Of a DNA stretch of 64,000 nt, positions 17,242 through 25,026 are shown piece after piece. The notes under the pieces were generated by a model. The model worked only from the letters and a program-made list of their open reading frames with translations. It searched no databases and had not been told where the DNA came from. The stretch lies in assembly GCA_011365025.1 (NCBI GenBank), contig RDOF01000015.1:1-64000 (forward strand), in the 5' to 3' direction. The position numbers were made by a program, and so were the translations under genes. The DNA is from Candidatus Thorarchaeota archaeon. GTDB lineage: Archaea; Asgardarchaeota; Thorarchaeia; Thorarchaeales; Thorarchaeaceae. Positions within the stretch are counted from its first letter, which is position 1. Each line of letters opens with the position of its first letter.

Positions 17242-18222
17242 TTGAGCCGCCTGGAAGATATCGTGGCTACTCTTCTTGATTTCGATGGCATAACTAGGAA
17301 GTATGTTCTTCCTTCAATTATTGGGAAGCTGCGACTCGAGTCTTTCCGTGGTGATCATGCACATGGGTTGGGTGAGGACTCGGCTGCAATTGGGACAGAG
17401 AGCAATGAGGTGATTCTACTCACAACTGATGCAATTGTTGAGGAGCTCTGTCTCAAACACCCTCGAGCGGCCGGATTCAACGCCGTATTGGCAAACGTAA
17501 TGGACATCTATGCTGCCGGTGGTGTCCCCACTTCTTTTGCAGTGGCCCTCTCCTACTCGGATAGGACCATTGGTGATCAGCTTCTTCTAGGGTTGATAGA
17601 TGGCTCTAATGCGTTTCAGGTGCCAATAGTGCGTGGACACACAAATCCCCTGGCATCTTCAACCTTCGTTGTAGGCTCCGCCACGGGAACGGTTCAAAGG
17701 GCCAACTTATTGACTGCAGGTGGCGCTCAAGTTAATGATATTCTTGTCCTGCTATTTGATCGGGAGGGTCAAAGGGGGTCAAGCTACCAACTTGGATGGG
17801 ACTCAGTCACAGGCCGAGAATCAGCGACTTTGGTGCAGCGGCTTTCTGTGATGAATGACTTGGCTCGAGGACATCTGCTCCGGGCAGCAAAGGATGTATC
17901 AGTGGCGGGGATTATTGGTACTGCCGGTATGCTCCTGGAGTATTCAGAGATGGGCGGAATAATCTACTTAGATGCCATTGAGCAACACAAGCCGGAAGAT
18001 GTGCCAATGGAAGACTGGCTTAGAATGTTCTTGTCCTTGGGATTTCTCGTTTCTACGACAAGGAAGCAAATGAACAGAGTACTGAAGATTGCAGAGGCAC
18101 ATGGCGTAACGGCAGTTGAAATAGGAATGGTCAATGGCACCAAGGAGCTGAGACTACGTCTGGGCTCCGAGGAGCGGATGATGTTTGATTACTCCAAGGG
18201 GCCAATCCTGACCCCGCGGTGA
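17242..18222 (+). CDS. AIR synthase-related (PurM-like) protein, methanogenesis-marker-2-like
   Basis: A 326-aa member of the PurM/SelD/HypE ATP-binding superfamily. Seen: GLGEDSAAI (N-terminal metal/ATP loop), LLTTDAI, LANVMDIYAAGGVPTSF, VPIVRGHTNP and a C-terminal KDVSVAGIIGTAGMLLE. The pattern fits the AIR-synthase-related group that includes methanogenesis marker protein 2 better than SelD, since the catalytic Cys/Sec and Lys region of SelD at the N-terminus is missing. It starts with TTG; the reaction is unknown. It lies 2.4 kb before the selenocysteine genes. Confidence 0.7.
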   Translation: MSRLEDIVATLLDFDGITRKYVLPSIIGKLRLESFRGDHAHGLGEDSAAIGTESNEVILLTTDAIVEELCLKHPRAAGFNAVLANVMDIYAAGGVPTSFAVALSYSDRTIGDQLLLGLIDGSNAFQVPIVRGHTNPLASSTFVVGSATGTVQRANLLTAGGAQVNDILVLLFDREGQRGSSYQLGWDSVTGRESATLVQRLSVMNDLARGHLLRAAKDVSVAGIIGTAGMLLEYSEMGGIIYLDAIEQHKPEDVPMEDWLRMFLSLGFLVSTTRKQMNRVLKIAEAHGVTAVEIGMVNGTKELRLRLGSEERMMFDYSKGPILTPR

Positions 18223-18283
18223 AAATTTGATTGCCAACGCGGGCCGTCATAGTTATAATGCTGACATCCAGAGTTGACTATTA

Positions 18284-18511
18284 GTGAGGAATTTGTCGTC
18301 GTCCAATAAAGTATGCAGTATTGCCGGCTGCAACAACGAATCAAAGAGGTCATTTGCAACTGTACGCATTGTGGAAAGCGTTTCAAAAACAGGCCTTAAG
18401 CTGAAAGATGCACGCTCTCGAAAGACCTACCTGTGTGCTGACCACTGGAAACTAGTGAAGAAGGCATACAAGAAGGATACGAAAGGCGAGAGAATGCGAT
18501 GGGGCCCTTGA
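18284..18511 (+). CDS. Small archaeal zinc-finger-like protein
   Basis: A 75-aa basic protein with a likely metal site made of Cys-x4-Cys (CSIAGC) and Cys-x2-His (LCADHW) and a strongly basic C-terminus. Small proteins of this shape recur in archaea but have no assigned function; nucleic-acid binding is an inference from charge and fold type. Either the GTG at 18284 or the TTG at 18293, which has GAGGA just upstream, could be the start. Confidence 0.6.
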   Translation: MRNLSSSNKVCSIAGCNNESKRSFATVRIVESVSKTGLKLKDARSRKTYLCADHWKLVKKAYKKDTKGERMRWGP

Positions 18512-18566
18512 GCTTTGAGACGAGAGACCAACAAGTTGTCTGATTCCTCTCTTGGAGCTGCTATTA

Positions 18567-18908
18567 ATGACCAAAGAAGATGCGGCATTTGCCAAGCTGG
18601 AGCCGAACTACAAGCTTTGGCTTGAGTATGAAGGCGAGTATGTCTTCGGTCCCGGCGCATATGCAATCATGAATCATGTTCTTCAGAAGGGCACTCTCAC
18701 AGGAGTCACGGAATCAACGGGAATGTCTTACCGATATGCGTGGGGGGTTATTCGTAAAATAGAGCTGACCCTTGATGTCAAGATACTTGAAACCTTTAAG
18801 GGTGGTCCTTCAGGTGGGGGCGGTGCAAAGATTACGGAGTTTGGGCTCAAACTGATGCAGATGTTCGCCCGGGTCAGAGATGGCTTCGAGCATGCCAGCA
18901 GAATTTGA
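18567..18908 (+). CDS. ModE-like winged-helix DNA-binding protein
   Basis: A stand-alone ModE N-terminal domain of 113 aa. The hallmark residues are present: EGEYVFGPGAYAIMNHV, the recognition helix GMSYRYAWGVIRKIE, and the GGGGAKITEFGLKLM wing. ModE controls molybdate/tungstate uptake and cofactor genes, but this copy has no molybdate-binding TOBE domains, so it cannot sense the anion the same way. The tungsten enzymes at 35-46 kb are obvious candidate targets (inference). GGAG precedes the ATG at 18567. Confidence 0.8.
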   Translation: MTKEDAAFAKLEPNYKLWLEYEGEYVFGPGAYAIMNHVLQKGTLTGVTESTGMSYRYAWGVIRKIELTLDVKILETFKGGPSGGGGAKITEFGLKLMQMFARVRDGFEHASRI

Positions 18909-18924
18909 TGGTGCTTGAGGGGAT

Positions 18925-19989
18925 TTAAGAGAATCTAATCTCAATCGCATTGTTTGGACAGTGGCTCTTGCACTCCAAGCACATAATGCAATCCGGAGAG
19001 TGCATGTGCTGATACGGATATCTCCTGATTCGAATGTTCATTGGACAGACAGTTTCACATACATTGCACACATCAGGTGTACATCTTGCTGGATTTCTCC
19101 CTATTCCAATCAATGCGTCACGTGAGAACACACTATACAGCCACCCTGCTGGGCATATCCATCTGCAGAACCAACGTGGATACCAGAAAGCAATCACAGC
19201 CATAAGCACGACAAGGAGTAGCTGCGCGAATGCCCATCCCCACTGTGTGAAATACCATAGCGTGGTGATATCCGTTGGCCATGGCAGAGGCGGCAGCACG
19301 ACAAAAATGATGTATGCGGGGTTGATTGGAGAAAAGGCTGCATTGGCGAACGGTCCAAGCAGGGTTGTCAGTGTGTCTGCAGTACCAAGTATCCGACTAT
19401 ACCCAACCCATAGGGCAAAAAACATCACAAGGACAAAGACATATACTTTGAATTTTCGAGCATCTGTTTCAGTTTTTGGTGAAACTTGCGCCTTCTCTCT
19501 CTTTGGCAGAGTAGCAAAGTCCTGAATCGTTCCAATTGGGCAAATCCATCCACATCCTGCTCTGCCTACTATAGTCAGAATAATAATCATGGCACCGATG
19601 GTGAAGAATGGAAATATCCCGGCCGTAAACTCACGTTGAAGAGTGTCAAAGGACCCTGCCAAGACTGCCACAGTGCCCTCAAGAGGAGCTATAATCGGGA
19701 GCGTTGGAAGAATATCGCGGAAAGCTTGCCAGAAAGCCACAATCTGTTCGCCTCCTGCCCATGCGGCGAAGATGTAGGCATTTATTCCCAACAGAAAGAG
19801 AATCTGGACCACTCTGCGTAGCATACGCAGATTGAAAATGAGTCCTATAGGATTCTTGATTCTGGCTCTCCCAAGAGACGGCTTCTTCGCTCCTTTCTCC
19901 TGAAGTTCCTCAGAGGGTGCCTCTTTCTCTTCCACATCCTCTGCTTCTTCAGCTTCGAGCTCTTCTGCCAGTTCCTTATCTTCGGCCAT
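18925..19989 (-). CDS. Membrane polyferredoxin (NapH/CcoG-like)
   Basis: About 354 aa from the ATG at 19989. A charged Glu-rich N-terminus is followed by about five membrane segments carrying the NapH-type motifs CGWICPIG and CRWICPAGW on the cytoplasmic face, then two C-terminal [4Fe-4S] motifs (CNVCETVCP and CIMCLECKSHCP). Such proteins pass electrons between the quinone or ferredoxin pool and a partner enzyme. An in-frame TTG at 20103 overlaps the stop of the upstream gene and would add 38 residues. Confidence 0.8.
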   Translation of the reverse strand: MAEDKELAEELEAEEAEDVEEKEAPSEELQEKGAKKPSLGRARIKNPIGLIFNLRMLRRVVQILFLLGINAYIFAAWAGGEQIVAFWQAFRDILPTLPIIAPLEGTVAVLAGSFDTLQREFTAGIFPFFTIGAMIIILTIVGRAGCGWICPIGTIQDFATLPKREKAQVSPKTETDARKFKVYVFVLVMFFALWVGYSRILGTADTLTTLLGPFANAAFSPINPAYIIFVVLPPLPWPTDITTLWYFTQWGWAFAQLLLVVLMAVIAFWYPRWFCRWICPAGWLYSVFSRDALIGIGRNPARCTPDVCNVCETVCPMNIRIRRYPYQHMHSPDCIMCLECKSHCPNNAIEIRFS

Positions 19990-20099
19990 GACATTTTGTC
20001 CTCGGCAAGGGCGATATTGGCGCGGAACTTGGGCCAGCATTAAAAACATTGCGTTGAACAGCGATTGCCTCATCGAAATGTTAACACGCCAGACCAATT

Positions 20100-20507
20100 T
20101 CAAATCAAGACAAACAGGACCTCAATGACGCCTCCGACTAGACGAATCGTTATGGAATATTGCCCATCGGTAATATCGCCCAGAAGGCTCACTGGATGCA
20201 GGAATGTATCGCTCCACTGAACTGCCTGAACTCCTTCCCTATCAAAATCAATAGTCAGTATATTTCCGTTGGCTGATACTGTGACGTAATTCGGGATCGT
20301 TGTTGTGAATGCTGTGTTATTAGCCGCTCCTGTGTCAACAAGTCGAGTTTCGTTAAGCAGTCTGGCTGCGAAGGCGTCCGCTCTCTCAAGCTCTGTGACA
20401 TTCTCCAGCGTGTTAATTGCGAACATAAGCGCCGGAACGCCGACAATGACCACTGTTGTGAGTCCCAAAGCTATTAGTACCATCTTTTCTAGAGACCTGG
20501 ACACCAT
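20100..20507 (-). CDS. Membrane-anchored extracytoplasmic protein (pilin-like N-terminus)
   Basis: A 135-aa protein with a single N-terminal hydrophobic helix (EKMVLIALGLTTVVIVGVPA) after a short basic stretch, followed by an Asn/Thr-rich beta domain that would lie outside the cell. The N-terminus resembles archaeal type IV pilins or archaeal secreted anchors. It is directly upstream of the membrane polyferredoxin and may be co-transcribed. No precise family can be given. Confidence 0.6.
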   Translation of the reverse strand: MVSRSLEKMVLIALGLTTVVIVGVPALMFAINTLENVTELERADAFAARLLNETRLVDTGAANNTAFTTTIPNYVTVSANGNILTIDFDREGVQAVQWSDTFLHPVSLLGDITDGQYSITIRLVGGVIEVLFVLI

Positions 20508-20655
20508 GGGAGTCTGTTCAGCACCCCTCCCAATAAACCGCCCGATTCATCTCCCTTTTTTTCGCTTCCGGCCATGCGGTTAATAGCAATAACCGAATTC
20601 TTTCTTTAGCCAAGGTTTTATGCGAGTGTACAGTTAACGTGAGAGGAGCAGCATC

Positions 20656-22050
20656 ATGAAGGAACTAGTTCCTGTCAATATTGGCCTTGTTGGACACATT
20701 GATCACGGGAAAACTGCTCTAGCCAAAGCTCTGAGCGAAAAGGTATCTACAGCAGGATTAGACAAACATCCCCAAGCACGACAGCGGGGGATAACAATTG
20801 ACCTGGGGTTCACCATGTTTACTCTTGGCGATTATCTCGTGACTTTGGTGGATGCTCCCGGACATGCAGACCTAATTAGAAGCGTAGTCGCAGGTGCCAC
20901 CATTATTGATTTAGCAATTCTTGTTGTTGCTGCAGACGAAGGTCCAAAGATACAGACAGGAGAACATGTTGTAGTTCTTAGGTCATTGGGAATAGATACG
21001 GTGGTTGTAGCTATCACGAAGTCAGACTTGGTTAGTCCTGGCAAAATAACAGACATTCAAAAGCAAGTTTCAGGTGTGCTGCAAAGTGCTGGGTTCACGC
21101 AGGTCGAATATGCTCAGGTTTCAACGAAGAACGGGGCTGGAATTGAGCAATTGAAAGCATTGTTGCTCAAGGTTATCAGGCCTAGGAATCGTAACACAAC
21201 TGGCTCTTTTCTTATGCCAATCGACCACGCATTTCCGATAAAGGGATATGGGACTGTTGTAACCGGAACAATTCAGCGCGGAACCACTAGAAATGGAGCT
21301 TCACTGCAAATAATGCCGCAAGGAACGGTTGGCCGAGTCCGCTCGCTGCAAACATTCGGTGAAACCAGAGAGGAGTCAAGTGCCGGCGAACGTGTTGGAA
21401 TTAATATCCCAGAGCTGAATCATAACGACATTAGCAGAGGCGACTACCTCTGCCATCCCGGCAGCCTTCTGCGGTCGTCAGCCCTGATTGCAAAGTTGGA
21501 AAGGAACTCGCTCTATCGGGAACGAGTTACAAATAGAATGGTCGTGAGCGCAACCGTTGGAATGGCTACCACAACTGCCGAGATCGTTCCATTTGAGTTG
21601 ACTACGGATACGCGCGTGATTTTGGATGAGATAGACAGCAAAACGCTGGATTTAGCGCTTCTTTTCCAAAAGCCGCTTGCAGTAGAAGAAGAAATGAAGG
21701 TTCTTCTTATGAGAACGGATCTTCCTCCTTCTAGGATGCGAATAATTGGTGCAGGAGTTGTAACCGAAGTGCCTGAAGTTCTATCTCTATACAAGAGAAA
21801 GAAGCGAACAGGAGGAGTTCTCCGTCTTCGAGAAGATGATGTGCTTGTCGAGGGTTTGGCATCAAGCAAGAGAGTTGCTGAGGCTCTTGTGGGATCTCAA
21901 GTGCATACGGCACATGGCGTCAAGGGAATTATTAAACATGCCTTCGGAACAAGAGGCGTTGTTGGCATCGAGTTCCAAGAACCCGTATCCGAAACAGAGC
22001 AAGTGACTTACGAGCGATTTGTGAAGGAGGATGTGAAATTTGGACCCTGA
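20656..22050 (+). CDS. selB: Selenocysteine-specific elongation factor (SelB/EFSec, archaeal-eukaryotic type)
   Basis: A 464-aa translational GTPase that delivers Sec-tRNA to ribosomes at recoded UGA codons. G motifs: GHIDHGKT (G1), ARQRGITIDLGF (switch I, diagnostic of EFSec), DAPGH (G3), TKSD (G4) and a STKNG segment (G5). Domains II-III follow (GYGTVVTGTI, GINIPELNHNDISRG), then a short domain IV from about residue 370 with KRKKRTGGVLRLREDD, unlike the winged-helix tail of bacterial SelB. GAGAGGAG precedes the ATG. It overlaps spcS by 11 bases, the strongest context support. Confidence 0.95.
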   Translation: MKELVPVNIGLVGHIDHGKTALAKALSEKVSTAGLDKHPQARQRGITIDLGFTMFTLGDYLVTLVDAPGHADLIRSVVAGATIIDLAILVVAADEGPKIQTGEHVVVLRSLGIDTVVVAITKSDLVSPGKITDIQKQVSGVLQSAGFTQVEYAQVSTKNGAGIEQLKALLLKVIRPRNRNTTGSFLMPIDHAFPIKGYGTVVTGTIQRGTTRNGASLQIMPQGTVGRVRSLQTFGETREESSAGERVGINIPELNHNDISRGDYLCHPGSLLRSSALIAKLERNSLYRERVTNRMVVSATVGMATTTAEIVPFELTTDTRVILDEIDSKTLDLALLFQKPLAVEEEMKVLLMRTDLPPSRMRIIGAGVVTEVPEVLSLYKRKKRTGGVLRLREDDVLVEGLASSKRVAEALVGSQVHTAHGVKGIIKHAFGTRGVVGIEFQEPVSETEQVTYERFVKEDVKFGP

Positions 22051-23350
22051 TGAATACTTGAAAGCTAGTCTGCCGCCAAATATAGCGGCACGCGGAAGAG
22101 TAACAATTGAGGCGGTACTCGCTCCAATAAGGGATGTTCTAAGTCGTCGAGCTTTTCCCGATGTTTCTCTGTCCGATGAGCAACTGGACCTACTACTCAA
22201 GCTATTATCCTCTATGGATACTGACAAGGATCCTGAAGCTGCCCGCGTAGGTGAACGTGAGGCTAGAATCTCCTCGCCCATTGTTGGGAAGCTCTCTGGA
22301 GGCTTCAATCATGGTATAGGACGAAGCGGACACCTAGCAGCACCCCAACCGAAGGCACCGGGCGCATCCCTAATGCAGCAAGTAGCAGACAGCATCGCAT
22401 TGGATGCGATTAGGAAGTTGGGGCTAAATAATGTGAAGAGTGGGTTGATTACTCCGCTTTCTACTGGCATGTCAATTGCACTGATACTAGCTTCCCTAAG
22501 ACGGACAGTGGGTATACGACACGTCCTCTATCCGCGCATTGATCATGAATCGCCAAAGCGTGGAATTGCAATGGCTGGATTGGATGAGATTGCCGTTCCC
22601 ACAATTCTAGGTGGTGACGCCGTCCAGGCTGACCTGTCCAGCCTTGAGAATTTACTCAAGAAGCAAAAATCAATTGCCGTTCTCGCAACGACTACTTTCT
22701 TCCCTCCCCGGGAGTCAGATCCAGTTAAGGAAATCGCCAGACTTTGTCAAGAAACCGAAGTCCCCTTTGTCATAAACAATGCATATGGTGTGCAGTCTCC
22801 AAAAGTGATGCGTTCTATTAGCTCTGCCATAGATGCCGGTCGAGTTGATGCCATTGTTCAGAGCAGTGACAAGAATTTTCTTACTCCAGTTGGTGCCTCA
22901 ATAGTTGTTTCTCCAAGCCATGAGGCAATAGAATCCATCTCGGAAACCTATGCGGGACGCGCAACTGCAGCGCCTGTGGTACAAACCCTTGTTTCACTAT
23001 TATCGCTTGGCGTTTTGCGATACAAATCCCTACAGGAGGAGCAGGCGGCAAATAGGGCCTATCTCGAATCAAAGATGATTCAAATTGCAGAGGCCGTAAA
23101 CCAACGAATCCTTGAGGTAGAGAATCCCGTGGCTTTGGCTATGACGATGGATGGTTTGGACGTTCGTGATATTGGTGGCAGGCTCTATAACCTCCGGGTA
23201 ACTGGTCCAAGAGCCGTGGATGCAGGAGAATTCGGTTCATGCATTGACAACTACCCTCATAGCTACATTGTGATGAATTCGGCAATTGGAGCCACGAAAA
23301 TTGACGTTGAGAAAGCCACTACGAAACTCTATAAGGAGGTCAAAGGTTAA
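22040..23350 (+). CDS. spcS: O-phosphoseryl-tRNA(Sec) selenium transferase (SepSecS)
   Basis: A 436-aa PLP enzyme that converts phosphoseryl-tRNA(Sec) to selenocysteinyl-tRNA(Sec) using selenophosphate. The phosphate-binding loop GIGRSGHLAAPQPKAPG near residue 91, PLSTGMSI, RIDHES, and the PLP lysine in SSDKNFLTPVG near residue 278 all match the SLA/LP family. The length equals the archaeal form, not the longer eukaryotic one. A TTG start at 22040 follows AAGGAGG by 9 bases and lies inside the end of selB, so translation is probably coupled. Confidence 0.95.
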   Translation: MDPDEYLKASLPPNIAARGRVTIEAVLAPIRDVLSRRAFPDVSLSDEQLDLLLKLLSSMDTDKDPEAARVGEREARISSPIVGKLSGGFNHGIGRSGHLAAPQPKAPGASLMQQVADSIALDAIRKLGLNNVKSGLITPLSTGMSIALILASLRRTVGIRHVLYPRIDHESPKRGIAMAGLDEIAVPTILGGDAVQADLSSLENLLKKQKSIAVLATTTFFPPRESDPVKEIARLCQETEVPFVINNAYGVQSPKVMRSISSAIDAGRVDAIVQSSDKNFLTPVGASIVVSPSHEAIESISETYAGRATAAPVVQTLVSLLSLGVLRYKSLQEEQAANRAYLESKMIQIAEAVNQRILEVENPVALAMTMDGLDVRDIGGRLYNLRVTGPRAVDAGEFGSCIDNYPHSYIVMNSAIGATKIDVEKATTKLYKEVKG

Positions 23351-23379
23351 CTCGTGGAAGCCCGAAGGGAGGTCTTCCA

Positions 23380-24030
23380 TTGGAGGAAGTCGGTGACAAG
23401 ACGGAAGTCAGTCGTATCCTGAGCTATCAAATAGCTGATTCTTCAGTAGTGTTCCGTTTGGCATGGTATGCTGTAGCATCTAAGCCGGGGGTACTTCTAA
23501 CGGAGTATAGCGAAGCTGAGAGCCAAATCTTCAAGGGCAAAGCTATGTTTTCAGCTGATGTTGATTCTGAAAAGTATGATGTGAGGATTTGGGTGGAAGA
23601 AGCACAGCGCTCCGTTGAGATTACAGTCTGGGGACGAAGCGGAGATGCTCTTGGTAGTTACCTCAAGACAATCGAATCCAGTCTTACGACATACTTGGAG
23701 AAATACGCCAGCATTTCTGATGATGAAAGAGCAAGGCTCCGTCGTGCTCTTGTGGCCAAGACCTGCTGGGACCGTCTCATCTTTGAAATTCTAAACAAAG
23801 CCCCTCTTGGTGATGTCTACATTCAATTGGCTCACGGCCGAGAAATGATGATCAAAGCGACGGAGGGTGAGGACCTGCACACGCTTACGCTATCCACGTC
23901 AGGATGGCTTTCAAAAATAGAATCTCTGCCTCGGGATGAAGTTCCACCGGCCAGTGTTGCTGCGGAGCTGGCAAAGAAATCGATTGAATGGAAAAAAGAA
24001 ACGCACGAGGTCATTGCACGGTATCTATAG
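23380..24030 (+). CDS. Unknown protein in the selenocysteine operon
   Basis: Not recognised. A 216-aa soluble protein that starts at TTG 23380 after a GAAGGGAGGT ribosome binding site, 29 bases behind spcS and 50 bases before tRNA-Sec. The first half is predicted beta-rich (FRLAWYAVASKPGVLL, YDVRIWVEEAQRSVEITVWG), the second half mostly helical with a CWDRLIFEIL segment and a Lys/Glu-rich end. Its position implies a role in selenoprotein synthesis, but this is guilt by association only. Confidence 0.65.
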   Translation: MEEVGDKTEVSRILSYQIADSSVVFRLAWYAVASKPGVLLTEYSEAESQIFKGKAMFSADVDSEKYDVRIWVEEAQRSVEITVWGRSGDALGSYLKTIESSLTTYLEKYASISDDERARLRRALVAKTCWDRLIFEILNKAPLGDVYIQLAHGREMMIKATEGEDLHTLTLSTSGWLSKIESLPRDEVPPASVAAELAKKSIEWKKETHEVIARYL

Positions 24031-24080
24031 CGTGTTACAGACCCTCAAGCTTATGTTCAAATTGACCAATCCAGACTCAG

Positions 24081-24171
24081 GGCCTTCTACAGAGCTGGTG
24101 GTCCGGCTCCGTGGGCTTCAAACCCATGATCGTGCAAGCGATGAGAGTTCGATTCTCTTAGAAGGCCGCCA
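24081..24171 (+). tRNA. selC: tRNA-Sec (anticodon UCA), CCA end encoded
   Basis: The acceptor stem is 9 bp (24081-24089 GGCCTTCTA with 24159-24167 TAGAAGGCC), the T stem 4 bp (AGAG/CTCT) around loop TTCGATT, giving the 9/4 fold of archaeal and eukaryotic tRNA-Sec. The D stem can reach 7 bp (GAGCTGG/CCGGCTC) with a 4-base loop. The anticodon arm GTGGG-CTTCAAA-CCCAT holds TCA at 24118-24120, which reads UGA. A long variable arm (ATCG...CGAT) follows. The discriminator is G24168 and CCA is encoded at 24169-24171. It is flanked by the Sec genes. Confidence 0.95.
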
Positions 24172-24183
24172 TTACCATTGTTT

Positions 24184-24948
24184 CTAGGATACGCGAGCTG
24201 CAAGAATTCCAAGCCGAACTTTTAGTATCTGTTCAGCTTCATGGACTTTTATTCCCAGGGCCCGTGCTTCTTTCAGAAGTTCTCTTCTTAGGCTAGACAC
24301 CCTTGGATCCAATCTGTAAGAGGGATGCTCGCGCAGAAACTCAGACACTACCTTTCTAGTAGCAGAGTCTAACTTATTGTACGCATTCAATTCTGCTTCT
24401 GTTTCAGCTTCTATGACAGGCGGTTCTTGATTTCGAAGCAATTCAACAATCTCTTTGGCTGCATCAACTAGATTATCGCTATTCATGTCGACGACCGCAA
24501 TGGGTCTATCCCATGCATACTTTGATCCCGGTACATCCATTCGTTCACTAATTCGCTCAACAACCTCTATTGGGATTGGGGTCTCTCGTGCATCATTCCA
24601 TTCCTTCGATTTGGAGAGGGGTGTGGAAACGTAGACAACCCCAAACACGCAACCAAATTGAACGGCAAGCTGATAGAGCTCATGCCGCATGCTGGTGTAG
24701 TAGTTTGTGTCATCATGAATCACTGATAGTCCATTCTGCACCAATTCCTTTGTTTTCCTCAGAGCTTCCGCCCTAACCCTATTCTCCAATTCCGGGGTGA
24801 AACTGGAATAGTATTCCTCATCTCTCCAAGCATCAGTACTAACTACTTCAACAGGGGTCTCATCTGAAAGCGAATCCCAAATTGCATTAGCCAGTCTGGT
24901 TTTGCCTGATGCCGGAATTCCACTTAGCGCTAAGATGAATTGATTCAT
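24184..24948 (-). CDS. pstK: Phosphoseryl-tRNA(Sec) kinase (PSTK)
   Basis: A 254-aa P-loop kinase that phosphorylates Ser-tRNA(Sec), making the substrate of SepSecS. Seen: Walker A GIPASGKTRL near residue 10, VSTDAWRDE, and the PSTK signature DDTNYYTSMRHEL near residue 80, followed by a helical C-terminal tRNA-binding domain of about 90 residues. The ATG at 24948 gives the normal family length; a TTG at 24999 would add 17 residues. It converges on tRNA-Sec with only 12 bases between. Confidence 0.93.
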   Translation of the reverse strand: MNQFILALSGIPASGKTRLANAIWDSLSDETPVEVVSTDAWRDEEYYSSFTPELENRVRAEALRKTKELVQNGLSVIHDDTNYYTSMRHELYQLAVQFGCVFGVVYVSTPLSKSKEWNDARETPIPIEVVERISERMDVPGSKYAWDRPIAVVDMNSDNLVDAAKEIVELLRNQEPPVIEAETEAELNAYNKLDSATRKVVSEFLREHPSYRLDPRVSSLRRELLKEARALGIKVHEAEQILKVRLGILAARVS

Positions 24949-25026
24949 TGGTGCTGATGAAGGTCGGTAACTCTGAAAAAGAATCTGGTGTTGCCACAAA
25001 GAGCAGTAGTAGAGGACTTACCTCTA

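Noticed and set aside
17242..18222. Reading the PurM-like protein as selenophosphate synthetase SelD
   Set aside because: The SelD N-terminal Cys/Sec-Gly and catalytic Lys are absent and the conserved blocks fit the AIR-synthase-related group better.
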